From: Crocinitomicaceae bacterium
GTDB taxonomy: Bacteria > Bacteroidota > Bacteroidia > Flavobacteriales_D > Sanyastnellaceae
Assembly (NCBI GenBank): GCA_020848015.1
Contig: JADLBA010000069.1
Coordinates: 1 to 10,374, forward strand
Length of the DNA: 10,374 nt
Reading direction: 5' to 3'
Shown: piece by piece, positions 1 to 6,242 of the stretch
Position numbering within the stretch: the stretch's first letter is position 1
Layout of the letters: each line of letters starts with the position of its first letter
Program-made: the position numbers and the translations under genes
Notes under the pieces: model-generated
Seen by the model: only the letters and a program-made list of their open reading frames with translations
The model's database searches: none
What the model was told of the DNA's origin: nothing

Positions 1-92
1 CAAACGGGTTGAATTTATTGGTGCTGTTGATATTGAATGTAACTACCTTGGTTCTTGCGCTGGTATTGTTCCCTTACCTTTGGCGCGATTAA
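1..92 (+). CDS. ccmB: Heme exporter subunit CcmB, C-terminal fragment
   Basis: Only the last 29 codons are present, read from base 3 to the TAA at 90-92; the gene begins outside the window. The fragment is one hydrophobic helix rich in Leu and Val that ends in FPYLWRD. A terminal helix followed by a short aromatic/charged tail of this kind fits the end of CcmB, the membrane subunit of the CcmAB ABC transporter. That transporter drives release of heme-loaded CcmE from CcmC. The call rests on this tail plus the position directly upstream of ccmC, as in the classical ccmABCDEF order. A 68-nt gap follows before ccmC. The fragment is too short for domain-level proof. Confidence 0.75.
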   Translation, partial: NGLNLLVLLILNVTTLVLALVLFPYLWRD

Positions 93-160
93 AAATACGG
101 CAGTTGTTAACCTCTCATTTAAGTAGAGGTACACACTGCCCAAGTGAACAAGAAGGAAAA

Positions 161-1261
161 ATGAAATTCTGGCTCAAGATCATCTGCATTCTGTTGCTGG
201 CTTACAGTGTAACAGGGGCGTTTCTCCACCCACTAATACCAGGCGGTCTTGATGTCTCGATGCAGGAGTTGCATCCTGGACGCAATGAGTTCGTTTTTAC
301 CGGTTACAATACTCACTTTATAAGAGAAGCAAACAACCTCAAGGTATATGTAGCCTCGGGAAAGACCTATTACCGTGCTAATGTAGTGGAGGTGGCTGAT
401 GACAGCCATATATTGGCGGTGGTGGAACTGCCGGAAGTGATCCCCTCCGGCAACTGGTCCTTTTTCGTCAATAATCTTTCTGACGGTACTATTTACGTCG
501 AGAAGGCGATACAATCTTCAGGGTTTATCATCAATGAAGCAGCCACGAATGGCGATATGGTCAGCGTTCAGAACAATGAGCATCAGGGGTTCGGTTTTCC
601 TTTCCAGATCATACTTTATGAAACCATCCGCAACATGATGTTCCATGTGCCGATGTGGTTCACCATGTTTGCGCTGATGATTGCTTCAGTAGTATTCAGC
701 ATTGTAGTATTGTATAAAAAAAATGGTGGACTCGCCGATTACGGGGCATTTGCTGCCATAGACGCAAAAGCATCAGTTGCTGCCGGAACAGGTCTTCTCT
801 TTTGCGTACTGGGGCTTCTTACAGGCTCAATATGGGCGAGGTTTACTTGGGGAACCTGGTGGACCAAAGACCCGCAACTCAATGGTGCATTAGCCGTTTT
901 TATTGTTTATGCGGCCTATTTTGTTCTCCGCAACTCATTACCTGATCTCGAAAAGAAAGCGCGCTTGTCGGCCATTTTCAATATTTTCGCCTGTGTGCTG
1001 ATGATAGTATTGCTGATGGTAATGCCCCGTTTTGCCGAAGGTCTTCATCCTGGTAAAAGTGGTAATCCTGCTTTTTCAAAGTATGATCTCGACAGCTCAT
1101 TGCGAACCGTTTTTTATCCTGCCGTAGCCGGCTGGGTACTGCTTGGATTCTGGATAAATTCCGTCCGTCTGCGTATTCACCGCCTTGAACATTCGATGGA
1201 TGAAAATGTTTCGACAGGCAAGGATGAAAAAAGCAGACTTGATCTTCCCGCTGAAATTTAA
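161..1261 (+). CDS. ccmC: CcmC/CcsA-family heme lyase with an extra periplasmic domain
   Basis: This 366-residue inner-membrane protein should attach heme to CcmE on the periplasmic side. Six membrane helices are visible, near residues 5-22, 163-185, 205-227, 242-257, 270-288 and 318-336. The tryptophan-rich heme-handling motif WGTWWTKD lies at 230-237 between helices 3 and 4. H162 (FHVPMW) and H296 (LHPG) match the two heme-ligand histidines of E. coli CcmC, H60 and H184. E. coli CcmC has about 245 residues. The extra length here is almost all between helix 1 and H162: residues 31-150 form a polar, beta-rich insert with the motif GYNTHF at 48-53. The ATG at 161 was chosen because AAGGA lies at 153-157 and a membrane helix follows at once. 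An in-frame TTG at 80 would overlap ccmB and add an unlikely polar tail. ccmD follows after 12 nt. Confidence 0.92.
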   Translation: MKFWLKIICILLLAYSVTGAFLHPLIPGGLDVSMQELHPGRNEFVFTGYNTHFIREANNLKVYVASGKTYYRANVVEVADDSHILAVVELPEVIPSGNWSFFVNNLSDGTIYVEKAIQSSGFIINEAATNGDMVSVQNNEHQGFGFPFQIILYETIRNMMFHVPMWFTMFALMIASVVFSIVVLYKKNGGLADYGAFAAIDAKASVAAGTGLLFCVLGLLTGSIWARFTWGTWWTKDPQLNGALAVFIVYAAYFVLRNSLPDLEKKARLSAIFNIFACVLMIVLLMVMPRFAEGLHPGKSGNPAFSKYDLDSSLRTVFYPAVAGWVLLGFWINSVRLRIHRLEHSMDENVSTGKDEKSRLDLPAEI

Positions 1262-1273
1262 TACACCTGACTG

Positions 1274-1492
1274 ATGAAAACACTTTGCCTCCGGTCATTC
1301 TTTTTTATCCTGACACTCTTCCTTTCCATTAGTGTGAGCGCTACCGACCCATTGGAAGAATATTTCTATGCCAGTGGAAAGATTAGGGTGGTACTGGGTG
1401 TCGCTATCGTGGTGTTGGCGGGTATCTTTGTATATCTCTTCTCACTTGAACGCCGGCTGAAAAAACTAGAGAAAAAAAATAAAGCATCATGA
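1274..1492 (+). CDS. ccmD: CcmD-like small membrane protein
   Basis: This is a 72-residue protein. Residues 1-23 look like a cleavable signal peptide ending in VSA, followed by a short acidic stretch. One membrane helix follows at about 37-57 and then a strongly basic tail, ERRLKKLEKKNK. The layout places the N-terminus in the periplasm and the tail in the cytoplasm. CcmD proteins are short single-helix proteins that associate with CcmC and CcmE and help release holo-CcmE. Sequence conservation in the family is low, so the assignment rests on size, topology, the helix-then-basic-tail pattern and the position between ccmC and ccmE. Its TGA overlaps the ccmE start codon as ATGA, which suggests translational coupling. 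Confidence 0.8.
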   Translation: MKTLCLRSFFFILTLFLSISVSATDPLEEYFYASGKIRVVLGVAIVVLAGIFVYLFSLERRLKKLEKKNKAS

Positions 1493-1905
1493 AAAAATCA
1501 CATATCATACTGATTGTATTGATAGCGGCTGTTTCGGCTATTTTGATATCAACATTCACCAGTTCGGTGGACAGTTCTACCTTTTCAGAAGCCCGCCAGA
1601 AACCGGGTGAAAAAGTAAAGATCACAGGAACCTTTGACAAGACAGCGGCTGTGGAATACGACGCTCTAAAAGATGCGAGCCTCACTGTTTTTAGTGTTAT
1701 TGATTCAAAGGGAGAGTCTCACAGGGTGTATCTTCACGACAAAGCTGGAAAGCCTTTGGGACTCGATTATTCCGAAAGTATAACCATTGAAGGGAAGATC
1801 GGTGATGATGGTAATTTCCATGCATCAAATCTGCTGATGAAGTGTCCTTCAAAGTACAACGATCAGAACCATACGCTGGATACAGCAGCGAGTGTTTCAA
1901 ATTAA
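1489..1905 (+). CDS. ccmE: CcmE heme chaperone, cysteine (CxxxY) variant
   Basis: CcmE is the periplasmic carrier that binds heme covalently and passes it to CcmF. This 138-residue protein has an N-terminal membrane anchor at about 5-22 and then a beta-barrel (OB-fold) domain from about 30 to 118. The domain shows the expected pattern: KVKITGTF at 42-49, the central TVFSVID at 66-72 and ITIEGKIGDDGNFHASNLLMK before the heme site. The heme-binding motif is C119-P-S-K-Y123, so cysteine replaces the classical histidine (E. coli H130, Y134) while the tyrosine is kept. Cysteine-type CcmE is known from archaea and some bacteria as part of System I*, which lacks CcmG and CcmH. From memory the cysteine form is also usual in Bacteroidetes. 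The first four bases overlap ccmD; ccmF starts 58 nt downstream. Confidence 0.93.
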   Translation: MKKSHIILIVLIAAVSAILISTFTSSVDSSTFSEARQKPGEKVKITGTFDKTAAVEYDALKDASLTVFSVIDSKGESHRVYLHDKAGKPLGLDYSESITIEGKIGDDGNFHASNLLMKCPSKYNDQNHTLDTAASVSN

Positions 1906-1963
1906 AGATGCCCGCGCTTTCCGGTATTTCTTAAAAGTTGAATAAATAAAAGAAGAGGATTTG

Positions 1964-4870
1964 ATGGACGAAATAGTCTATATGAATGAGCACACCGGCC
2001 CCGGTTTATGGGGCAATTTTTTTGTTGTGCTGAGTTTTTGTGCCGCTTTTTTCAGTGCGATTAGCTATTATTTCTCTACCCGCCCTACGCCGGAAAAAAA
2101 TCTGTGGACAAGGATCGGGCGTACTTCTTTTTACGTTCACTGTGTGGCAGTTGTCGGAACAATCCTCACACTATTATATATACTGTTCAATCATCTGTAC
2201 GAGTATAAGTACGCATTTGATCATCTGAACAATGCGATGCCGATGAAGTATATCTTTTCGTGTATGTGGGAGGGACAGGAAGGGAGTTTCCTGCTGTGGA
2301 CTTTCTGGAATGCGGTACTCGGTTTTTTCCTTGTTCGCTGGTCGCGCGACTGGGAACCATGGGTCATGGCAATTGTCGCCTTGGTACAGGTCTTTCTCGC
2401 ATCTATGTTACTTGGAGTTTATTTTGGAGAGTTTCAGTTTGGCAGCAACCCCTTTCTATTGCTACGCGAGATTCCGGCTAATATTGGGCTTCCTTGGACA
2501 CAGAACCCACAGTACCTGTCATTGGATGCATTCAAAGATGGAAAGGGGTTGAATGCACTGCTGCAGAACTATTGGATGACACTTCACCCTCCTACCCTTT
2601 TTCTCGGTTTTGCATCCACGTTGTTCCCATTTGCTTATGCGATCGCAGGAATGTGGCGAGGGGACCTTAAAGGATGGATGAGGCCGGCTATTCCGTGGGC
2701 TTTTTTCGGTGTTATGATTCTCGGTACCGGTATCTTGATGGGTGGAGCTTGGGCGTATGAAGCACTGGGGTTTGGTGGATTCTGGGCGTGGGATCCCGTG
2801 GAAAATGCTTCATTGGTTCCGTGGTTGACATTCGTGGGGGCGGCGCATCTGCTCGTGATCAACCAGGGAAAAGGAAATTCCGTTTTTGCTGCATTGATCC
2901 TCACGCTGAGTACTTTTATTCTTGTCCTCTATTCAACTTTTCTTACGCGCAGTGGTGTGCTTGGCGACAGCTCGGTACACTCTTTTGTGGACAGCGGTAT
3001 TCTGGCTCAGTTGCTTGTTTACCTGTTATTCTTCGTTTTTCTGAGTACGGTATTTCTCACCAATGACAAAAAATGGCGATGGGTCTATTCAGGGCTTTGT
3101 GCTATCCTTTTACTTTTCGGCATTGGCAATCTGATGACAGCCAAAGTTCCCGAGTCGAAACAAGGAGAAACTCCGCTGCTTCCGGGTGAAGGTACCTGGA
3201 TACCGATACTCGCATTGTTATTCATTTTTATTTCTCTGGCAATAATTATCATCGCCTACCGGAAACATTTCCGCGATCCGCTGAAAAAAGAGGAAGAGCT
3301 CTGGAGCCGCGAGTTTTGGATATTTGTTGGGACATTGGTACTCACCCTCGCGGCTATCCACATCACAGTGGTTACTTCGGTGAATGTCGGCAATATATTC
3401 CTTGCTCCGTTTGAAAACATATTTTCTTCATTGTATGAGTCAACACACTGGGATTTTATGCGTCGCTTGTCACAACACAGTTTTGCGGCACCTGCGGATG
3501 ATGACCGCTTCCATGTTTACCATAAAATACAGGTTCCATTAGCTGCAATTCTTTTTGCAATTATTGCCATTGGTCAATACCTGAAGTACAGGAATACTGA
3601 TATGAAACAGTTCCGTAAAAAAATTGCATTCAGTTTTTTTGCAGCACTTGCGGTGATGGCTTGTCTGTTGTTGTTTACCGGTTTTGGTGAAGAACATTTT
3701 GCTATCAATGCATTAGTATTCTCGGCGCTGTTTGCCTTTTTTGCCAATGCATATTATGCTATACGAATAATCAAAGGACAACTTGATCATATAGGGGCAA
3801 GCATTGCGCATCTTGGGTTTGCAATGCTGATCATTGGTGCAGTTGTCAGCACTTCGCGCAACTATTTTATTTCAAAAAATACGGTTGGAAATGTCAGCGA
3901 TTTCAGCAAAGATTTTTCGAATAATGAAGACATGATGATTCTCAAAGGCGATACACTGCCAATGGGGGATTTCTTTGTGTATTACAAGGAAAAAAAGAAG
4001 GAAGGAGAACATCTTTATTGTACAATGGAGTATTTCGAGAATCTTCCCATTAAATACAAAGAGGGTGATTATGTGGAAAAAGCCAATATGCTTTTCCGGT
4101 GTATGAAGGATCACATCTCTTCGGGCGATTTTTTAAAAGACCATAGTGAGGATTCATTGTGGTCGGTTGTACCTTTTCCCAAAGAGGCAGATTATGAGCG
4201 TGCCCGGAACTGGCAGCCAGGTATGCCGGGAGAATATCTCTTTACCCTGCGGCCCAGTGTGCTGCTTGCGCTGAAAGGTAATAGTCGTGAACCGAGCATC
4301 AAGCACTATCTGGGAAAGGATCTCTACACATTTATAAAATATACTGAACTGGAACCAGCCAAAACCGATACTTCTGGTTATCTCGATGAGCAATCGGGCA
4401 TTATCAATACAGGGCAGTCTATCCGTCTATCGGAAACAGTTACGATGAAAATTGACAGTGTAGCAGAAGTAAAGGATATTCCTGAAAATTTTCCTAAGGG
4501 AGTAAGCGTAAGGCGGGCGTTTGCATTTCTTACCGATGGGAAAAAAACAGAGCAGATAGCATTAGTGAGTGTACTGATGAATGGCAACCATCCAATTCCA
4601 TTTCCTACGGAATCGAAAGAATTCAAGATGTTGCTGTCGCTGAAAGAAAAGCCGGAGGGATTGGAACTCACCGTACAACGCCATGCATCCACTCAGCGGG
4701 ATATGCTGATTATGACTGCGGAAGTATTTCCGCAGATCAATATATTATGGGCGGGTTGTATTGTAATGGTGATAGGCACTACACTCGCTATCCGTCACCG
4801 GGTAAAGCAAAGGAGAAAAGAGTTGGGTATGAAAAAAAAAATGAATCCTGCATCAGATGAAGCGGGTTGA
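1964..4870 (+). CDS. ccmF: CcmF-type cytochrome c heme lyase, extended form
   Basis: This 968-residue polytopic inner-membrane protein takes heme from holo-CcmE and attaches it to apocytochrome c. The WWD heme-handling motif is seen as FWAWDPVEN at 273-281. Four histidines match the functional ones of E. coli CcmF (H173, H261, H303, H491): H208 in LHPPT, H295 in GAAHLL, H339 in SSVHSF and H616 in IAHLGF. Helices are dense up to residue 630. A polar periplasmic region of about 290 residues follows, with a final helix near 923-942 and a basic tail. The E. coli protein has about 650 residues; I recall longer CcmF proteins in Bacteroidetes. ATG 1964 was chosen because AGAAGAGGA lies at 1951-1959; a TTG at 1961 would add one residue and ATG 1982 would remove six. 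The 3' end overlaps the next gene by 14 nt and contains an A10 run. Confidence 0.95.
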   Translation: MDEIVYMNEHTGPGLWGNFFVVLSFCAAFFSAISYYFSTRPTPEKNLWTRIGRTSFYVHCVAVVGTILTLLYILFNHLYEYKYAFDHLNNAMPMKYIFSCMWEGQEGSFLLWTFWNAVLGFFLVRWSRDWEPWVMAIVALVQVFLASMLLGVYFGEFQFGSNPFLLLREIPANIGLPWTQNPQYLSLDAFKDGKGLNALLQNYWMTLHPPTLFLGFASTLFPFAYAIAGMWRGDLKGWMRPAIPWAFFGVMILGTGILMGGAWAYEALGFGGFWAWDPVENASLVPWLTFVGAAHLLVINQGKGNSVFAALILTLSTFILVLYSTFLTRSGVLGDSSVHSFVDSGILAQLLVYLLFFVFLSTVFLTNDKKWRWVYSGLCAILLLFGIGNLMTAKVPESKQGETPLLPGEGTWIPILALLFIFISLAIIIIAYRKHFRDPLKKEEELWSREFWIFVGTLVLTLAAIHITVVTSVNVGNIFLAPFENIFSSLYESTHWDFMRRLSQHSFAAPADDDRFHVYHKIQVPLAAILFAIIAIGQYLKYRNTDMKQFRKKIAFSFFAALAVMACLLLFTGFGEEHFAINALVFSALFAFFANAYYAIRIIKGQLDHIGASIAHLGFAMLIIGAVVSTSRNYFISKNTVGNVSDFSKDFSNNEDMMILKGDTLPMGDFFVYYKEKKKEGEHLYCTMEYFENLPIKYKEGDYVEKANMLFRCMKDHISSGDFLKDHSEDSLWSVVPFPKEADYERARNWQPGMPGEYLFTLRPSVLLALKGNSREPSIKHYLGKDLYTFIKYTELEPAKTDTSGYLDEQSGIINTGQSIRLSETVTMKIDSVAEVKDIPENFPKGVSVRRAFAFLTDGKKTEQIALVSVLMNGNHPIPFPTESKEFKMLLSLKEKPEGLELTVQRHASTQRDMLIMTAEVFPQINILWAGCIVMVIGTTLAIRHRVKQRRKELGMKKKMNPASDEAG
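4832..4841 (+). other. A10 homopolymer (possible slippery site) near the end of ccmF
   Basis: Ten consecutive A residues encode the lysine run MKKKM close to the CcmF C-terminus. In the normal frame ccmF ends at TGA 4868-4870, inside the next gene. A -1 frameshift, or one extra A from polymerase slippage, would instead end at TGA 4858-4860. That stop overlaps the ATG at 4857 as ATGA. Long A-runs are known sites of slippage, but whether this one slips cannot be told from the sequence. Confidence 0.35.
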
Positions 4871-5435
4871 GATTCTGCTCATCGTAGCAACTCTTGCCGG
4901 TAGCCTCCTTTATATTATCAATGCGAAGGGAGGTGCTGAAATTCTGATGATCTCCGGGCTGCTTTTGTCCATGCTGTATTTCCTTCCCGGTTTTTTTCTT
5001 CACCATGATTTGTCGTTGAAGGAAGCGCTCAGTAATAAGAAGGAGATAAAAAAGCGCAGTGTGGTTTTTACAGCGGCGTTTGCAGGTATTTCGCTCAGTG
5101 TACTAACACTCGCTTTTGTTTATGGAATAATGTTGTGGGCGGGAGGTTTTTTCTTTGGCATGATGGGGTTACTGCTTACAGTGGTCTGTTTCTTTTTAGC
5201 ACTTTTTGTTCTCAGAAGTGAAATAAACTTGCGGAAAAAAATACTTCTCCGCCTGTTTTTATTTTTTATGATTACCGCTACCTTGTTCTTTTCACCCACA
5301 AAGGTCAAAATAGAGTTATTAGTGCACGATGCACGGGAAAAAGAACTCCGGCTCAGAATTGATGAAGATCCTTATGATATAAGGGCAAGAGAAGAACTCG
5401 AATATTACCTCGAATTGAAGAAGGGAGGGGAATAG
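4857..5435 (+). CDS. Unrecognised five-helix membrane protein in the ccm operon
   Basis: I do not recognise this 192-residue protein. About five membrane helices are visible, at 4-21, 27-48, 67-91, 95-118 and 128-146. A His-His pair lies at 49-50, followed by a charged loop (52-67). After the last helix comes a charged C-terminal tail from 150 that is likely helical and rich in Glu, Arg and Lys, with DEDPYDIRAREELEYYLE at 169-186. There is one cysteine (C111), so it cannot act as a CXXC thiol-disulfide protein like CcmG or CcmH, although it occupies their usual place after ccmF. The start overlaps ccmF by 14 nt and has no obvious ribosome binding site, so its translation is probably coupled to ccmF. 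A role in cytochrome c maturation or respiratory membrane assembly is inference from position alone. Confidence 0.85.
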   Translation: MKRVEILLIVATLAGSLLYIINAKGGAEILMISGLLLSMLYFLPGFFLHHDLSLKEALSNKKEIKKRSVVFTAAFAGISLSVLTLAFVYGIMLWAGGFFFGMMGLLLTVVCFFLALFVLRSEINLRKKILLRLFLFFMITATLFFSPTKVKIELLVHDAREKELRLRIDEDPYDIRAREELEYYLELKKGGE

Positions 5436-5454
5436 ATTCACCAAGGTGCCCCTC
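5425..5454 (+). terminator. Candidate hairpin at the end of the ccm operon
   Basis: GAGGGG (5425-5430) can pair with CCCCTC (5449-5454), and CACC (5439-5442) with GGTG (5445-5448) forms an inner stem stacked on the 3' side. The stem starts inside the last codons of the preceding gene. No T-run follows, so intrinsic termination is doubtful. It may instead protect the 3' end of the transcript. Confidence 0.3.
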
Positions 5455-5500
5455 ATCAGGAACCTATGAAATTGCCAAAAGGATATACCACCAAAGTTTT

Positions 5501-5528
5501 TTTGTAAACTTGCTATTATAAAAGTTTG
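5501..5528 (+). promoter_or_regulatory. Candidate Bacteroidetes-type promoter for the secreted-protein gene
   Basis: TTTG at 5501-5504 could be the -33 element. AAAGTTTG at 5521-5528 matches the -7 consensus TAnnTTTG with one mismatch. The 16-nt spacing is slightly short. The ATG lies 22 nt further on, behind an A/C-rich leader without a Shine-Dalgarno sequence, which is common in this phylum. Confidence 0.35.
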
Positions 5529-5550
5529 TTACAACCAAAAACCAAAGACA

Positions 5551-5943
5551 ATGAACAAGGCTATTACTTTTTTCGCATTATTTATCTTGGTAAAACTGAC
5601 CCTTGCACAAGGTTCGCTCCAGTTCAATCAAGCCATTCTGATGACCAATGGACAATCGCAGAACGTTCCCACAGGAAAGGTTTGGAAGGTGATATCCGCT
5701 ACGGTTGGGGATCCGATCAATTATAGTGATAATTACACTTTTTTTATCAATATCAACGGGAGTGCAAACTATCTTCAGTGGACGGGTATGACTCAAAGCT
5801 ACGGTCAGCGCACAAGTGGTATGATGGCTCTTCCCCTTTGGTTACCGGCGGGTACGAGCGTTGCCATTCCGGCCTACGGTGGCAGTGGAGGACAAACACG
5901 CCTCCGTACCATTTCTATCATTGAATTCAATATTGTTCCGTAA
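5551..5943 (+). CDS. Small secreted protein of unknown function
   Basis: This is a 130-residue protein. Residues 1-19 form a clear signal peptide: Lys3, a hydrophobic core FFALFILVKLTL, then AQG at the likely cleavage site. The mature part of about 110 residues has no cysteine, few charges and many Gly, Ser, Thr, Asn and Ile. Its pattern suggests beta strands: VPTGKVWKVISATV at 40-53, FFININGSANYL at 64-75, LPLWLPAGTSVAIPAYGG at 94-111 and a final strand ending IIEFNIVP. I recall similar VPxGKVWK and LPAGT phrases in short secreted Bacteroidetes proteins without known function. There is no type IX secretion C-terminal domain and no catalytic motif. It appears to be transcribed alone: 115 nt separate it from the ccm operon and about 300 nt from the next gene. 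Confidence 0.8.
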   Translation: MNKAITFFALFILVKLTLAQGSLQFNQAILMTNGQSQNVPTGKVWKVISATVGDPINYSDNYTFFININGSANYLQWTGMTQSYGQRTSGMMALPLWLPAGTSVAIPAYGGSGGQTRLRTISIIEFNIVP

Positions 5944-5951
5944 TACCATTA

Positions 5952-5968
5952 TTATGATTTTATCATAA
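5952..5968 (+). terminator. AT-rich hairpin after the secreted-protein gene
   Basis: TTATGAT (5952-5958) and ATCATAA (5962-5968) form a perfect 7-bp stem with a TTT loop, 8 nt after the stop codon. The stem is AT-rich and no T-run follows directly; TTTTTTATTTT lies about 27 nt further on. It is a weak terminator candidate. Confidence 0.3.
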
Positions 5969-6022
5969 AGAATCCGGAATATCAATTGACTGGCTTTTTT
6001 ATTTTGCGGCCATTTGCTTTAT

Positions 6023-6043
6023 GGGGGAGATTTTTTCTCCTTC
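6023..6043 (+). terminator. Candidate terminator hairpin
   Basis: GGGGGAGA (6023-6030) can pair with TCTCCTTC (6036-6043) across a TTTTT loop: six Watson-Crick pairs and two G-T wobbles. The following TTACTTTTG is moderately T-rich. It lies 80 nt after the secreted-protein gene and is a better candidate than the AT-rich hairpin upstream, but still weak. Confidence 0.3.
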
Positions 6044-6211
6044 TTACTTTTGTTCAGGCCAAATTAGCAAACAGTTTCACCTTACCAAAGGATCAGCAAG
6101 TAAAAACCGCCTTCCAATAAGATCTTTTAATTCAACTGTCCGGTTAACCATATTTATGAAAAGGTTGTGCTCAAACATTGACTAAGCGACGGGATTCTTC
6201 GTAAGTCTCTG

Positions 6212-6219
6212 TTACTTTG
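6212..6219 (+). promoter_or_regulatory. Candidate -7 element for the dehydrogenase gene
   Basis: TTACTTTG matches TAnnTTTG with one mismatch and lies 23 nt before the ATG at 6243, which would give a leader of about 15-20 nt. No convincing -33 TTTG is present at the right distance. If real, it also rules out the in-frame GTG at 6219 as the translation start. Confidence 0.3.
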
Positions 6220-6242
6220 TGCTGTATAAAAGAGTCATTACC

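Larger units (their letters stand above)
5944..6242. other. Non-coding stretch of about 300 nt
   Basis: I see no convincing gene on either strand. The stretch holds the AT-rich hairpin at 5952-5968, a second hairpin at 6023-6043, an exact TAnnTTTG match on + at 6045-6052 (TACTTTTG), an 8-bp palindrome GGTTAACC at 6142-6149 and a one-mismatch -7 element at 6212-6219. The 6053-6200 part is not obviously structured. It could be a long leader of the dehydrogenase gene or hold a short RNA, but nothing in the sequence settles this. Confidence 0.5.

Noticed and set aside
80..160. Upstream TTG start for ccmC that would overlap ccmB
   Set aside because: It adds 27 polar residues before an obvious first membrane helix and has no family support; ATG 161 has AAGGA just upstream.
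2635..2904. Antisense frames inside ccmF and other genes (for example 89 codons on the minus strand here)
   Set aside because: They lie opposite conserved CcmF motifs and follow its codon structure; no independent start signals or family features.
5466..5507. 13-codon frame (ATG at 5466, TAA at 5505-5507) preceded by AGGA before the secreted-protein gene
   Set aside because: It is too short to judge, overlaps the candidate promoter, and shows no leader-peptide features such as a run of one amino acid with an attenuator.
6142..6149. Palindrome GGTTAACC as a possible operator
   Set aside because: An 8-bp palindrome is expected by chance every few hundred bases, and it is 94 nt from the nearest gene without a second copy.
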